From Aeromonas rivuli (GTDB lineage Bacteria; Pseudomonadota; Gammaproteobacteria; Enterobacterales; Aeromonadaceae): a stretch of DNA of 62,665 nucleotides. The DNA lies in NCBI RefSeq assembly GCF_000820045.1, contig NZ_CDBJ01000054.1, forward strand, positions 1 to 62,665, in the 5' to 3' direction. Shown here piece after piece: positions 35,606 through 45,185 of this stretch. The notes below the pieces were generated by a model that saw only the letters and a list, made by a program, of their open reading frames with translations, was not told where the DNA came from and ran no database searches. How positions within the stretch are numbered: position 1 is the first letter of the stretch; every line of letters begins with the position of its first letter. The position numbers and the translations under genes are program-made.

Positions 35606-36072
35606 GGTTGCTGCTCCTCGTCGAGCTTGTGCAGCTGCTCCATGGCCTCGTTCACGCTCTGCAGATGCTGGCGTATGCTTTGGCGTGCTTCGCTTGGCAG
35701 ATAGTCGGTCAGGGTATGCTGCCAACTGCTCGCTTCGCTCTTGAGCTGGGAGAACAGGGTCTCGCCCTGCTCGGTGAGGGAGACCAGGCTGACCCGCTTG
35801 TCCTGTTCGCTGCTCTGGGCTTGGAGTATGCCCTTCTCACTGAGGCGATGGATCTCCCGGGAGATGCGCACCTTGTCCATGCCGCTGGCTTCCACCAACT
35901 CTTTCTGGCTGATGGGGTAGTTGGGGCCAAGCACCATCATCAGGCGCCACTGGGGCACGGTCAGCTGGTAGCGGGCCTGATAGAACTGCTCGAAGGTCTC
36001 CCGCACCATTTCGGCGGCGTGCACCAGCTGGTAAGGGGGATAGTGCGCAAGCAGACCGATGAGTTTTTGCAT
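35602..36072 (-). CDS. MarR-family transcriptional regulator
   Basis: This is a 156-residue winged-helix protein. The recognition region ISQKELVEASGMDKVRISRE-IHRL and the wing KGILQAQSSEQDKRVSLVSL are typical of MarR. ATG 36072 gives the family length; the open frame extends far upstream without support. It forms an operon with the DUF4250 gene. The target is unknown, perhaps its own promoter. Confidence 0.88.
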   Translation of the reverse strand: MQKLIGLLAHYPPYQLVHAAEMVRETFEQFYQARYQLTVPQWRLMMVLGPNYPISQKELVEASGMDKVRISREIHRLSEKGILQAQSSEQDKRVSLVSLTEQGETLFSQLKSEASSWQHTLTDYLPSEARQSIRQHLQSVNEAMEQLHKLDEEQQP

Positions 36073-36280
36073 GTGAACTCCTGCTGTTATCACTGCATCG
36101 GATGCAGTTTCTCTTGATACTTTGATGATACGTAACTCAGGAGCCTTTGTCTGAAAAAGGGCCCGAGAATTGTGCACTGGCGCACGGCGCAGCAGGCAAA
36201 AGGTGCATAAATGCGTTCCAAATGACCATCCACGCCCTGTCAGATTAGTCCTATCTCCCAGCTTCGCCTGGCACTTTGTC

Positions 36281-37507
36281 TTATTTTGCCTGCGCCCGTA
36301 GCCAGAGCAGTGCTCCCTCAGCCAGCCAGGCGGTGCGCCCCTGCAGGGCATAGCTGGCGGCCTCGTCCCGGCTCCCGCTCTGCCAATAGTGGGGCGCCTG
36401 CTTGGGCAGTTTGCGCTGGCCGAGCAGGTAGGCTGGCACATGGGCATTGCTGGCCAGCGCCCGGGCCAGGCTCTTCTTCGCCTGGTCTGGCTCTTTGCGA
36501 GCAAACCACATCAGGGCCTGACTGTAGAGCAGGGCGCAGGAGGCCTCATCGAAGCGGGTCAGCAACGCCTCGAGGGCGTGCCACTCTGCCGTCATGGCAT
36601 AGAGGCTCGCCAGGGGATAGCGGCAACCGGGTTCATCCAGACGGCAGCGCGCCAGCAAGGCTTCATACTCGCGGCGGGCCTGGGGCAGCAACCCCAGCTC
36701 GAACAGGCAATCGGCTCGTCCCGCCCAGGCTGCGAGCAGAGGGCGCGCCTCCTGGGCCACCCAGCCGTGCCCCTCCAGCCCTTGCCAGAATGGGTCATCA
36801 AAGCGCGGCTCGGCATCCTGAATGATGCGCTCGAACCAGACCAGCCGCGCCTGAGGCGAGCGGCAGGCGTTGGCTTGCTCGAACCAGCTCTGCCACTGTT
36901 TGGCCTGTTCGCTGGCCGGGGTGTGTGGTTCTTCTTGAGACAGGGGCCACTGGTGGGCCTCCAGCAAGCCATTGAGCGCACCCTTCATCTGCTGGCGCTG
37001 GCGCTTGCAGAAATCGAGGAAGGGCAGCTCGCTCGCCGCCGCCTGGTGCAACATGCGCGCCAAGGAGAGGTCCCGAAACAGGCTGAGCTCGGCGGCCAGG
37101 CGCAGGCGGCGCTGGGTGACGGGATCATTGAGATTGGTGGGGGTGGGCCAGCAGGCCAGCCCCTGGCTGAAGCCGTAGCTCCATTGACCCAGGGGGTGGC
37201 TGGTCTCGAATACCTGTTCGGGCCGATCATTTGACAGACGACATTGGCTGGGCAAGGAGAGCGTTCTCGCATCGGCCTGGGCCTGGAGCTCCTCGATGAG
37301 GTGAGCAAGGGCAAACTCGCTCTTGTCATCGAGGGTTGCCGTGCGACCCTGGGCCAGCAACCCCTGGAGCGGCGTCTGCCAGTCTGGCTGCTGGGGGCCT
37401 GTGAGGCGGGCACAGAGAAAGCCGTGCAGCGCGGGATAGCTCATGTCGTCACCACTTTGCTGCTGCAACCAGCTATTGAGCAGGCGGGTTCGATTGGCGG
37501 GGGTCAT
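36281..37507 (-). CDS. UPF0149-like N-domain plus TPR-like repeats
   Basis: This is a 408-residue protein. The N-terminal 180 residues (SYPALHGFLCARLTGP, later HPLGQWSYGFSQGLACW) look like UPF0149/YecA. The C-terminal half has helical repeats with alternating A/L/W positions (ADCLFELGLLPQARREYEAL, ALLYSQALMWFARKEPDQAK) like tetratricopeptide units. ATG 37507 follows GAGGAG. It is probably a cytosolic scaffold; its role is unknown. Confidence 0.65.
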   Translation of the reverse strand: MTPANRTRLLNSWLQQQSGDDMSYPALHGFLCARLTGPQQPDWQTPLQGLLAQGRTATLDDKSEFALAHLIEELQAQADARTLSLPSQCRLSNDRPEQVFETSHPLGQWSYGFSQGLACWPTPTNLNDPVTQRRLRLAAELSLFRDLSLARMLHQAAASELPFLDFCKRQRQQMKGALNGLLEAHQWPLSQEEPHTPASEQAKQWQSWFEQANACRSPQARLVWFERIIQDAEPRFDDPFWQGLEGHGWVAQEARPLLAAWAGRADCLFELGLLPQARREYEALLARCRLDEPGCRYPLASLYAMTAEWHALEALLTRFDEASCALLYSQALMWFARKEPDQAKKSLARALASNAHVPAYLLGQRKLPKQAPHYWQSGSRDEAASYALQGRTAWLAEGALLWLRAQAK

Positions 37508-37822
37508 CAGGGCTCCTCTCTCGATGGATGGCATCTGTACCAGGCACGGTGACACGGCATAAATGGCGGCGTAGTCTAGCCAAAAATGGAGAAGAATGCA
37601 GTAAACGGCGGCGAACAGCTGTTATTATCAGCAATCCAGCGAGTGCCTTCGGGACGAAATCCGAAGCTGCCTCGACCAAAAACAGTGCTTGAGAGTGGCA
37701 AATGTCGCCCCATATCTCTGCAAGAGACTAGGCCCAGGCCGGCCCTTTGCGGTAATATGCGCGCCCATCCGGGCGCAGTCCGGGGACAGACTGTCCGTGA
37801 ACTAAAGAGACAAGAGAGCACC

Positions 37823-38701
37823 ATGATACAGATTGGCAAGATGAACAACCTCACAGTGATCGAACTCGAAGACAGGGGCGCCTGGCTTGCCGCCGGTGAA
37901 GAGTACGGTGAGCTGCTGCTGCCCAAGCGTCAATTGCCTGACGGGGTTGCCGAGGGTGATGAGGTTGCCGTCTTCCTCTATCTGGATGCCGATTGCGAGC
38001 CGGTGATCACCACCGACAAGCCGTTCGCCATGGTGGGCCAGCTGGCCGGTCTCAAGGTGGTCAACGCCAACAAGATCGGTGCCTTCCTGGAGTGGGGCAT
38101 GAAGAAAGACTTGTTCGTGCCGACCCGGGAGCAGAACAAGCCGATGCAGGTCGGCCACGTCTATCTGGTCTATCTGATGCTCGACAACGAAGGGCGCATG
38201 GTGGGCACCAGCCGCATCGAGCGTTTCCTTGCCCAGGAGCAGCCGCCCTTCAGGGTGGGGGATCAGGTGACGGCCCTGCCCGGTGAGCACACTCCCCTTG
38301 GCATCAAGGTGGTGGTCAACGATCGCTACCCCGGCATGCTGTTCAAGAACGAGGTGTTTGGCCGCGTGATGACAGGTCGTCCCCAGACGGCCTGGGTCAA
38401 GCAGGTACGGGCCGATGGCAAGCTGGATCTGACCCTGCAAAAACCGGATATCGGTGAGCGGATGGACGATGCGGGCGGCATCATCATGACGCGCCTGCGC
38501 AAGCAGGGCGGCGAGCTGGCGCTGGGGGACAAGAGCGAACCGGAACTCATCTCCAAGCAGCTGGCCATGAGCAAGGGTACCTTCAAGAAAGCCATCGGCG
38601 GCCTCTACAAACAGGGCCTGATCGTGATTGAGCCACACTGCATTCGTCTGGTTGCCGCCCCCGCGGCGCAGGATGAGACGGCTCAGGGCGAGCAGGACTG
38701 A
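37823..38701 (+). CDS. cvfB: CvfB/YitL-type S1-like RNA-binding protein
   Basis: This 292-residue protein has successive S1-like domains: MIQIGKMNNLTVIELEDRGA, then GAFLEWGMKKDLFVPTREQ, a third GRPQTAWVKQVRADGKLDLTL, and a C-terminal winged helix (ISKQLAMSKGTFKKAIGGLY). This is CvfB architecture. It is thought to bind RNA and affect gene expression. The next gene begins one base after its stop. Confidence 0.88.
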   Translation: MIQIGKMNNLTVIELEDRGAWLAAGEEYGELLLPKRQLPDGVAEGDEVAVFLYLDADCEPVITTDKPFAMVGQLAGLKVVNANKIGAFLEWGMKKDLFVPTREQNKPMQVGHVYLVYLMLDNEGRMVGTSRIERFLAQEQPPFRVGDQVTALPGEHTPLGIKVVVNDRYPGMLFKNEVFGRVMTGRPQTAWVKQVRADGKLDLTLQKPDIGERMDDAGGIIMTRLRKQGGELALGDKSEPELISKQLAMSKGTFKKAIGGLYKQGLIVIEPHCIRLVAAPAAQDETAQGEQD

Positions 38702-38702
38702 G

Positions 38703-39089
38703 ATGGCGAGCCCCTGTGTCCAGCGCTGTGAAGCCAGGGACGATCGCTGTCTGGGCTGTGGCCGCACCTTGAGCGAGATCGGGCGCTGGTCCTCCATGAC
38801 GGAGGTCGAGCAGCTCGCCATCATGGCGACCCTGACGGCCAGGACGCTTGCCTCGCCGAGCCCAGTGGTGGCCGTGATACCGGGGCTCGAACAACCTGAG
38901 TCTGTTGATCCGGCTTCGACCCATGTCTGCCCCGGCTGTGGCGAGCCTGCCTACTGCGCCGTCTCGGCGGGCAAGGAGATCGGTGAGTGCTGGTGCAGCC
39001 AGTTACCGGCTCTGCCCATGAGCGATGCGCCTGCCTGCTGGTGCCAGGCTTGCCTGGGCAAGGCGCTCCATGCCGAGCTGTTGGCCTGA
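38703..39089 (+). CDS. DUF1289 plus cysteine-rich CWC fusion protein
   Basis: This is a 128-residue protein. The first 35 residues, SPCVQRCEARDDRCLGCGRT and EIGRW, are DUF1289. The last 60, with CPGCGEPAYCAVS, ECWCSQLP and CWCQACL, are a CWC cysteine cluster. Each is usually a separate small protein. The start lies one base after the cvfB stop, so the pair is co-translated. It is probably a double zinc-binding protein of unknown role. Confidence 0.8.
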   Translation: MASPCVQRCEARDDRCLGCGRTLSEIGRWSSMTEVEQLAIMATLTARTLASPSPVVAVIPGLEQPESVDPASTHVCPGCGEPAYCAVSAGKEIGECWCSQLPALPMSDAPACWCQACLGKALHAELLA

Positions 39090-39120
39090 GCCATCCCGGG
39101 TGAGTCAGTTGCCAACGAAA

Positions 39121-39144
39121 GAAGGGCGCCGCAAGGCGCCCTTC
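39121..39144. terminator. Terminator after the DUF1289-CWC gene
   Basis: GAAGGGCGCC and GGCGCCCTTC pair with a four-base loop. Confidence 0.75.
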
Positions 39145-39221
39145 TTCGATCGTCATCTTCGCAGAGCCCCGTGCCAGTCTGGCGGTGCGGGGCTATGCTG
39201 GCGAATCGTCAAGGTCAGGCA

Positions 39222-39545
39222 TCAGGCCTGTTCGTGGCGAAACCAGCGGACATGAACCTCATCGTCACCCTGCTGGCGGGGCAGCAGGTAGCTGGCGTAG
39301 ATCACCTCGAACTCCTCTTGATGATCGAGCAGGCCTATCCATACCTCGGCCCAGCGTTCCAGATCCACGGGCACTCCCAGTTCCCGTGACCAGTCGGCGT
39401 TGGGCAGGGTCGCCTCCACGGCGCCGCGCTGTTCGAACTCCAGGGTAATGTCGACGATCTGTTCGGGCGCCAGCATGTCGGCGGCCTGTTCGAGAAACTG
39501 ATCATAGGCCCATTCGACCAGCTGATCCGGGGTACGTTGTTCCAT
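39222..39545 (-). CDS. UPF0263-like DNA-mimic protein, diverged paralogue
   Basis: This 107-residue acidic protein has DQLVEWAYDQFLEQAADMLA, LEFEQRGAVEAT and DLERWAEVWIGLLDHQEEF, which line up with E. coli YciU and with the gene at 40616-40939. In Haemophilus the family member HI1450 mimics double-stranded DNA by its acidic surface and binds HU. The C-terminus is less conserved (EVHVRWFRHE). ATG 39545 gives the family length. Confidence 0.75.
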   Translation of the reverse strand: MEQRTPDQLVEWAYDQFLEQAADMLAPEQIVDITLEFEQRGAVEATLPNADWSRELGVPVDLERWAEVWIGLLDHQEEFEVIYASYLLPRQQGDDEVHVRWFRHEQA

Positions 39546-39697
39546 GAAATCACTCCAGATGCTTGAGACGCGATACTGTAACAAGGATTGGCGTCGGCAG
39601 CCAGCGGGCCCTGTGCTGGCCCACCTCTGTGCAGGGCACTATGCTGATGACCGGGATGGGCGAGAGTGGGTCGAGCGTCCAGACCTTCAGGAGAGTC

Positions 39698-39844
39698 ATG
39701 ATGAAGCGACGAGGGCAGCGGTTGCAAATTCGGCGCAGGCGGGAGACCTGGTGGTGGCACTATCTGCCTCTGCATCAGGATACAGTGGGTGGTCATCTGG
39801 GCCCCCCTGCCTTGGGGACGCCTGGGCAAGAAGCGAAGAGCTGA
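39698..39844 (+). CDS. Possible small basic tryptophan-rich peptide (48 aa)
   Basis: ATG 39698 is preceded by AGGAGA at suitable spacing. The peptide begins MMKRRGQRLQIRRRRETWWW, followed by a glycine/proline-rich tail. It lies in the gap between the two leftward genes, on the opposite strand. Composition is unusual and there is no homologue I recognise; it could be a chance frame. Confidence 0.35.
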   Translation: MMKRRGQRLQIRRRRETWWWHYLPLHQDTVGGHLGPPALGTPGQEAKS

Positions 39845-39882
39845 TGCCGCCCGGCATCAGGCCGGGCAGCTGACCATCGGTT

Positions 39883-40566
39883 CTACTCTACTCCGTGTAT
39901 CCGATTGAGCGTTACTTGGCCCAACTGGCCCATCTGGCGCCGGATCCAGGCCGCCCGCTTGGCCACATAAGGGGAGGGGGGCGAGACGCGATAGCGCCAG
40001 GGATTGGGCAGGGCCGCCGCCAGCAGGGATGCCTCATAGCGGGTCAGTCTTGCCGCAGGTTTATGGAAGTAGTGACGGGCCGCCGCCTCGGCGCCATAGA
40101 TGCCGGGGCCGAACTCGACGATGTTGAGATAGACCTCGAGGATCCGGGACTTGTTCCAGCCCAGCTCCATCAAGAGGGTGAACCAGGCCTCCCCCCCCTT
40201 GCGCACAAAGCTGCGATCGCTCCACATGAAGAGATTTTTGGCGGTCTGCTGGCTGAGGGTGCTGGCGCCGCGCACCCGCCCTCCCTGTTCGTTGTGTTGC
40301 CAGGCCGAGCTGATGGCCGCCATGTCGAAACCGTTGTGATCCGGGAAGTGCTGATCCTCGGCCGCCACCACCGCCAGTTGCAACTGGGGCGAGATGGCAT
40401 CGAGCGCCACCCAGTCATGTTCCACCTGCTTGATGGGGGCCGGGGGGGAGATGGCCCGTTCGATGCGCCAGCTCCAGATGGGGGGATCGATGAAGCGCAG
40501 CAGCGCGACCATCACCACCGACAGCAGCAGCGCGCCGACCAGAATGCGCCACAGCCAGCTCAGCAT
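39883..40566 (-). CDS. mtgA: Monofunctional peptidoglycan glycosyltransferase MtgA
   Basis: This 227-residue enzyme has one N-terminal membrane anchor (about 5-25) and a family 51 glycosyltransferase domain: the catalytic glutamate is E70 in [12 protein letters not shown], then [14 protein letters not shown] and [15 protein letters not shown]. It polymerises lipid II into glycan strands at the outer face of the inner membrane. UPF0263 paralogues flank it on both sides. Confidence 0.93.
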   Translation of the reverse strand: MLSWLWRILVGALLLSVVMVALLRFIDPPIWSWRIERAISPPAPIKQVEHDWVALDAISPQLQLAVVAAEDQHFPDHNGFDMAAISSAWQHNEQGGRVRGASTLSQQTAKNLFMWSDRSFVRKGGEAWFTLLMELGWNKSRILEVYLNIVEFGPGIYGAEAAARHYFHKPAARLTRYEASLLAAALPNPWRYRVSPPSPYVAKRAAWIRRQMGQLGQVTLNRIHGVE

Positions 40567-40615
40567 GGTGTCAGCTCGGCATGGCACCGGCAACGGAGAG
40601 GGGCGACCGGCATGG

Positions 40616-40939
40616 TTAGTCGGGCAACCATTCGATGTGGCAGAATTTCTCGTCCACGGCACGGGCAATCAGCATGCGGGCGAACAGGTGCTCGACCTCT
40701 TGCTCGCTATTTTCCAGGCCGACCCAGATCTCGGCGTAGTCGGCGTCCGTCACCTCAAAACCCACATCCGCATCCCAGTCATCACCCGGCTCGGCTTCGG
40801 CCAGCAGGCCACGATCGTTGTAGGCCTGATTGAACAGGGCTATCTCGTGCTCGGGCAGGTTGTCTGAGGCGAGCTCCATAAAGAGTTCGAGGGCGGTATT
40901 GAGCAGGGTTTCGACGCTGTGCTGCAAGGGTGTGGACAT
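40616..40939 (-). CDS. UPF0263 putative double-stranded DNA mimic
   Basis: This 107-residue, strongly acidic protein with [40 protein letters not shown] and FCHIEW follows E. coli YciU and Haemophilus HI1450 closely. The family acts as a DNA mimic that binds HU (known for HI1450). It lies 50 bases upstream of mtgA on the same strand and is probably co-transcribed with mtgA and the second paralogue. Confidence 0.88.
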   Translation of the reverse strand: MSTPLQHSVETLLNTALELFMELASDNLPEHEIALFNQAYNDRGLLAEAEPGDDWDADVGFEVTDADYAEIWVGLENSEQEVEHLFARMLIARAVDEKFCHIEWLPD

Positions 40940-41167
40940 ATGAGTTCCGGTTGATGGCTGATAAGGGGCGGCCAGGCCGCGGGCGCCATTAAACCACAGA
41001 GTCGACCCCTCATAAATAGTCAGCCCGCGATATGCCTTGCCCGTCGGCTGTTGCCCCTTGCTGCCCGATCTTGTCGCCAGATGTGGCGAAGGGGACGAGG
41101 GCTGGCCGTCACCGGCCTTCATCCGTTATATTGCGCGCTCCTCTATTTTCTGCTTTCGAGCCTTGCC

Positions 41168-42031
41168 ATGAAACGAATTCTCTCCATCCAGTCCCATGTG
41201 GTGTTTGGCTGCGCCGGTAACAGCGCCGCCGTCTTCCCGATGCGCCGCCTCGGCATGGAAGTGTGGCCGGTCAATACGGTGCAATTTTCCAATCATACCC
41301 AATACCAGGCAGGCTGGCAGGGCATGGCGTTGCCAGCGGGCCATATCCGAGCCCTCGGGGAAGGATTGGCCAATATCGAGGTACTGGCTCAGTGCGACGC
41401 CGTGCTGAGCGGCTACCTGGGCTCGGCCGAGCAGGGGGACGAGATCCTCGCGGTGGTGGCGGCGGTCAAGGAGGCCAACCCGCAAGCACTCTATTTCTGC
41501 GATCCCGTGATGGGTCACCCTGAGAAGGGGTGCATCGTCGCCCCCGGTGTCACCGATTTTCTCACTCACAAGGCACTGGCGATGGCGGACATGCTGGCGC
41601 CCAACTTGCTGGAGCTGGAGACTCTGTGCAGTCTGCATATCGACTCTCTGGTGGGGGCGCGTGCCGCCGCCCACAGTCTGCTGGACAAAGGGGTTCGTCT
41701 GGTGCTGGTTAAACACCTGGGCCGGGCGGCCAGCGAGCCGGGACGCTTCGAGATGCTGCTCTGTACCCCGGCGGGGGATCACCTGATCCATCGCCCCCTC
41801 TATGATTTCCCCCGCCAGCCGGTCGGCGTCGGCGATCTGATCAGCGCCTTGATGCTGGCCAACCTGCTGGCCGGCTTTGATGCCGTCAGCGCCTTCGAGC
41901 GCACCAATGCCGCCGTCGATGCCGTCCTGCTGCACACCTGGCAGCAGGGGGCCTATGAGTTGCAGCTCATTGCGGCGCAGGCCGCCTTCGCCGATCCCGA
42001 GATAAGGGTGCGGGCCGGATCGCTGGGGTGA
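41168..42031 (+). CDS. pdxY: Pyridoxal kinase PdxY
   Basis: This 287-residue ribokinase-fold enzyme phosphorylates pyridoxal in the B6 salvage pathway. It begins [20 protein letters not shown] and has [24 protein letters not shown] and the anion-hole/base motif [13 protein letters not shown]. The length equals E. coli PdxY. Confidence 0.95.
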   Translation: MKRILSIQSHVVFGCAGNSAAVFPMRRLGMEVWPVNTVQFSNHTQYQAGWQGMALPAGHIRALGEGLANIEVLAQCDAVLSGYLGSAEQGDEILAVVAAVKEANPQALYFCDPVMGHPEKGCIVAPGVTDFLTHKALAMADMLAPNLLELETLCSLHIDSLVGARAAAHSLLDKGVRLVLVKHLGRAASEPGRFEMLLCTPAGDHLIHRPLYDFPRQPVGVGDLISALMLANLLAGFDAVSAFERTNAAVDAVLLHTWQQGAYELQLIAAQAAFADPEIRVRAGSLG

Positions 42032-42066
42032 GTCTGCGTCCTTGAACGGGGTACTGAGAAGTGACA

Positions 42067-42090
42067 AGAGGGCTCCCATGGGAGCCCTCT
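42067..42090. terminator. Bidirectional terminator between pdxY and the ABM gene
   Basis: A 24-base perfect palindrome (AGAGGGCTCCCA and its complement). Confidence 0.75.
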
Positions 42091-42126
42091 CTCATCTGGC
42101 TTTGTGCTCAGACACACCTCCCCGAT

Positions 42127-42468
42127 TCAGGATGCCTGCTCGCGCCCCGGATAGAGCAGGGGCTGGCCCGGGGCCTGGGCCATGACCCCCTGGTAATGGA
42201 GCACGCTCGGGAAGGGGTGATAGAAGCGATGCAGCAGGGTCTTCCACTGCTGGTATTGCGGCGAGGTGCGAAAGCCCTCGGTGTGATCTTCAAGTCTCTG
42301 CCATTGCACCAGCAGCAGGTAGTGGTTGCCCTGCTCCATGCAGACTTGCAACTGGTGACCCAGATAGCCCGGCATGGCGCTGATGAGGGCGCTGGCCTCG
42401 GCGAAGGCGGCCTCGAACTCGGCCTCCCGGCCCGGGATGATGGTGAGTGGGGCGACTTCCAGTATCAT
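42127..42468 (-). CDS. Antibiotic-biosynthesis-monooxygenase (ABM) domain protein
   Basis: This 113-residue dimeric ferredoxin-like fold protein begins MILEVAPLTIIPGREAEFEA and has MPGYLGHQLQVCMEQGNHYL and VQWQRLEDHTEGFRTS. The ABM pattern is clear. AAGGAGT precedes the ATG. The substrate is unknown. The acetyltransferase gene upstream is on the same strand. Confidence 0.85.
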   Translation of the reverse strand: MILEVAPLTIIPGREAEFEAAFAEASALISAMPGYLGHQLQVCMEQGNHYLLLVQWQRLEDHTEGFRTSPQYQQWKTLLHRFYHPFPSVLHYQGVMAQAPGQPLLYPGREQAS

Positions 42469-42535
42469 CTTGACTCCTTCAATGGGGGCGCTTGCGCCAG
42501 CCTTCGCGGGCTGGCGCAAGGGGGGCGTGCCAGGC

Positions 42536-43174
42536 TCAGTCCAGTGACAGCCGTTTGTAGAAAAATTGTGTCGCGGCCAGGCTGCCATCGCCATTGATGG
42601 CGAAATCGGGGATCTGCCCCGCGGCCTGATATCCGAGTCGCTGATAAAGATGGGAAGCGACATCACCGACCCGGGTGTCGAGCACCAGCAGGCGGCGCTG
42701 TGCCTGGATGGCGCCCTGCTCCATGACGCCCATCAAGGCGCGCGCCAGGCCATGTCCCCGGGCGCCAGGGGCCACCATCAGCTTCTCTACCTCGGCTCTG
42801 TGGCTGCCATTGGCCTTGCCACAGAGCGAGAGTTGCACGCTGCCAAGCAGCGCGCCCCCTTGCTGAGCCGGAGCCAGCGCCAACCAGAGTCGACGATCCC
42901 CCCTTTGCAGCCCCTGCTCGACCCCTTGCCAGTAGGCCCTGGCCTCGGCGAGGCTGATGGGCGGCAAGAAGCCGATGGAGGCACCATCCTGAACGACCTC
43001 CTGCAGCAGTCGGGCGAGGGGCAGTTCATACTCGCTTAGACGAGTCAGATGCAGCAATTGCCAGGGGGTGGCAGGGGCATGGGCAGCATCCATGGACTCA
43101 ACAGCGCCAGTTTCCTTGTCAAGGATGGGCGTGGTGCTGGTCAGACAGGGGGTAGGGTCAGACAGTGAGGGCAT
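42536..43174 (-). CDS. GNAT-family N-acetyltransferase
   Basis: This is a 212-residue protein. The acetyl-CoA site is VEKLMVAPGARGHGLARALM (motif A), then VLDTRVGDVASHLYQRLGYQ (motif B). I chose ATG 43174 because of GGAGG nine bases upstream. ATG 43093 would give a shorter, more typical GNAT. The substrate is unknown. Confidence 0.8.
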   Translation of the reverse strand: MPSLSDPTPCLTSTTPILDKETGAVESMDAAHAPATPWQLLHLTRLSEYELPLARLLQEVVQDGASIGFLPPISLAEARAYWQGVEQGLQRGDRRLWLALAPAQQGGALLGSVQLSLCGKANGSHRAEVEKLMVAPGARGHGLARALMGVMEQGAIQAQRRLLVLDTRVGDVASHLYQRLGYQAAGQIPDFAINGDGSLAATQFFYKRLSLD

Positions 43175-43385
43175 CCGTGCAATCCTCCATGAGTGCACCC
43201 CATGGGTGCAATCATTCATCGTGAAATGACGTTGGCGGTGACGCGGTCAACGCAGCGCCGCCGCTTCAGCCAGGGGCGGTATGTCGCCGTCATTGGGATG
43301 GACGGCCCAAGACTCCTTATAACAAGTTGATGTCGATGCTGTCGAGCATCGCTCAGCCCTGATGCATGCACTGTGAAGGTCGGGC

Positions 43386-43784
43386 TCAGTCGATCAGATC
43401 CTGCTCGTGCAGCCAGTTCACCACCAACAGGGCGGGGGCGGAGAGACGTTCCTTGTCCTGGCTCCCCAACCAGGCCAGCTCGGCGATTTCAGCGGCCGGG
43501 GTGGGAATGCCCTGGCCCTCGCCAAAGAAGCAGCGCAGCCGCACCATGACGCCATCAGCCTTGCCATCGGCCTGGGCCTGAAAATCACCCGCCAGGCGCA
43601 GGGTCGTGGGGGCGAGCCCAACGCTCAGCTCTTCGGTGATTTCACGCAGCAGGGCGGCTTCGTCACTCTCGCCGGGATCGCGTTTACCGCCCGGAATATA
43701 GAAGAGGCGCTTGCCATGAGAGCGTACGCACAGCAAGCGGCGTTCTTGAATCGTTAGCCAGGCCAGCTTGTCTATCTGAGTCAT
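43386..43784 (-). CDS. NUDIX hydrolase
   Basis: This is a 132-residue protein. The Nudix box runs from about 32 to 54 (GGKRDPGESDEAALLREI-TEEL, with the REXXEE core). GAGGAG precedes ATG 43784. It hydrolyses a nucleoside-diphosphate derivative; the substrate cannot be told from sequence. Confidence 0.88.
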   Translation of the reverse strand: MTQIDKLAWLTIQERRLLCVRSHGKRLFYIPGGKRDPGESDEAALLREITEELSVGLAPTTLRLAGDFQAQADGKADGVMVRLRCFFGEGQGIPTPAAEIAELAWLGSQDKERLSAPALLVVNWLHEQDLID

Positions 43785-44139
43785 GGTCTTCTCCTCTTGA
43801 GTCATGATGTCCGGACAGGGCGCGCCTGCGCGGGTCTTCTGCCCGCCGGGCTAGGATGCCTTCGCGGTGGCAGGGGATGGCGGGCAGCCTAACAAAGTTG
43901 GCGCACTCGCCCAAGGGGCATGCCGGACCGGGTTGGAAACTGAGTGTTTCCGGGCATGGAGGATGCTTTGCCGCGAGACGCCGTCAGATGGCGCCCAAAA
44001 GTTCGCCCTGGCGCACAGGATGGCGCGCCGGGGCTGGGCGGGACTCGGCTGCTGTGTTTTAATTCCTGCCACTTTAGCGGTAGTTACCCGGCGCCATAGG
44101 CGCGAATTTCCCGGGTGCGACAAAAGAGGATGTAGAGAG
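43785..44139. other. Divergent promoter region, no gene seen
   Basis: The gap lies between the NUDIX gene (leftward) and the DUF5718 gene (rightward). It has a small GGAAAC/GTTTCC hairpin near 43940 and AT-rich sequence near 44055-44075. I find no clear promoter pair. The rightward gene's frame extends back through it without a ribosome site. Confidence 0.45.
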
Positions 44140-44985
44140 ATGCGAGTCACAGCACAGCGCAATTTTATCGGACTCGGGGTGGCGGGCAACTTCGCCGGTC
44201 ATCTGGAGCAGGCGGGCGAGGCGGCGGACTTTGTTGCCGTGCAGGTGGTGGACAAGGTGGCCCCCAAGGCGCTGTTCCCCTTCTATGTGCCGTCCCATCC
44301 GGGCCAGCTCGGCGTCTTCCCGTTAAGTGAAGCGGCCATCTTCCTGCCAGAGGCGGCGGTGAGCGGCGATGAGAAGGTGCAGATAGAGCCGGAAGTGGCG
44401 CTCTGGTGCGAGCTGGAATATGCGGGGGAGCAGGTGGTTGCCATCCATCCCAAGGCGTTTGGCGCCTATAACGACTGTTCCATCCGCCGTCCCAATGCCA
44501 AAAAAATCAGCGAGAAGAAGAACTGGGGCCCGGAGAGCAAGGGGCTGGCCGCCCATTTGTTGCCCCTTAACCATTTTGCCCCGGGTTGCGAGCTCGACGA
44601 CTATCGCATCGCCTGCTATCTGGAGCGCGATGGCGAGCTGCATCCCTATGGGGTTGACAGCGCGGCTGTGGATTACAGCTACTTCCATCAGCAACTGCTC
44701 GACTGGGCCATCGACAAGTTCAACCATCAGCAGGATGAAGGCCCGGCCGAGCATATCCAGGGGCTGCTGGCCCAGGCGGGGCGCCCGGCCCACGCCCTCA
44801 TCAGCATAGGCGCCACCCGCTACACCCCGTTCGGCGAGACCCATTTCCTCCAACCCGGCGACACCTCCTGCGTGCTGGTCTACCCGGCCAGCCGCTACAG
44901 CGAAAGTGACATCCGCACCGCGATCCGCAGCCGCCAGTTCGGCCCTGATGTGTCGGCGCTGCTGCAGGCGGTCAAGACCCACTGA
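44140..44985 (+). CDS. DUF5718 family protein
   Basis: This 281-residue protein begins MRVTAQRNFIGLGVAGNFAG. The central EVALWCELEYAGEQVVAIHP-KAFGAYNDCSIRRP, then KKNWGPESKGLA, resembles the fumarylacetoacetase-like fold region seen in DUF5718. A late GATRYTPFGETHFLQPGDTS fits the family. The enzymatic role is unproven. It is a single gene with a hairpin terminator. Confidence 0.75.
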   Translation: MRVTAQRNFIGLGVAGNFAGHLEQAGEAADFVAVQVVDKVAPKALFPFYVPSHPGQLGVFPLSEAAIFLPEAAVSGDEKVQIEPEVALWCELEYAGEQVVAIHPKAFGAYNDCSIRRPNAKKISEKKNWGPESKGLAAHLLPLNHFAPGCELDDYRIACYLERDGELHPYGVDSAAVDYSYFHQQLLDWAIDKFNHQQDEGPAEHIQGLLAQAGRPAHALISIGATRYTPFGETHFLQPGDTSCVLVYPASRYSESDIRTAIRSRQFGPDVSALLQAVKTH

Positions 44986-44992
44986 TCCCCTC

Positions 44993-45019
44993 GGCCCTCT
45001 CCCTTCCCGGGAGAGGGCC
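44993..45019 (+). terminator. Terminator-like hairpin after the DUF5718 gene
   Basis: GGCCCTCTCCC and GGGAGAGGGCC pair with a short loop, without a T run. Confidence 0.6.
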
Positions 45020-45185
45020 CGATATGGCTGCCCCGCACTCAACCACCTGGCTATCCCTCAGGGCCTTGCCGCCATCTTGTTGGCTCTTTAGTGGGCCGAA
45101 ATCAGAAGCCGATTGAAGCGCGCCGATATAACAGTATGATTTGCCAAGAGAAGCGCGCTTATCGGCAAGGATGATTGAACCGCAC

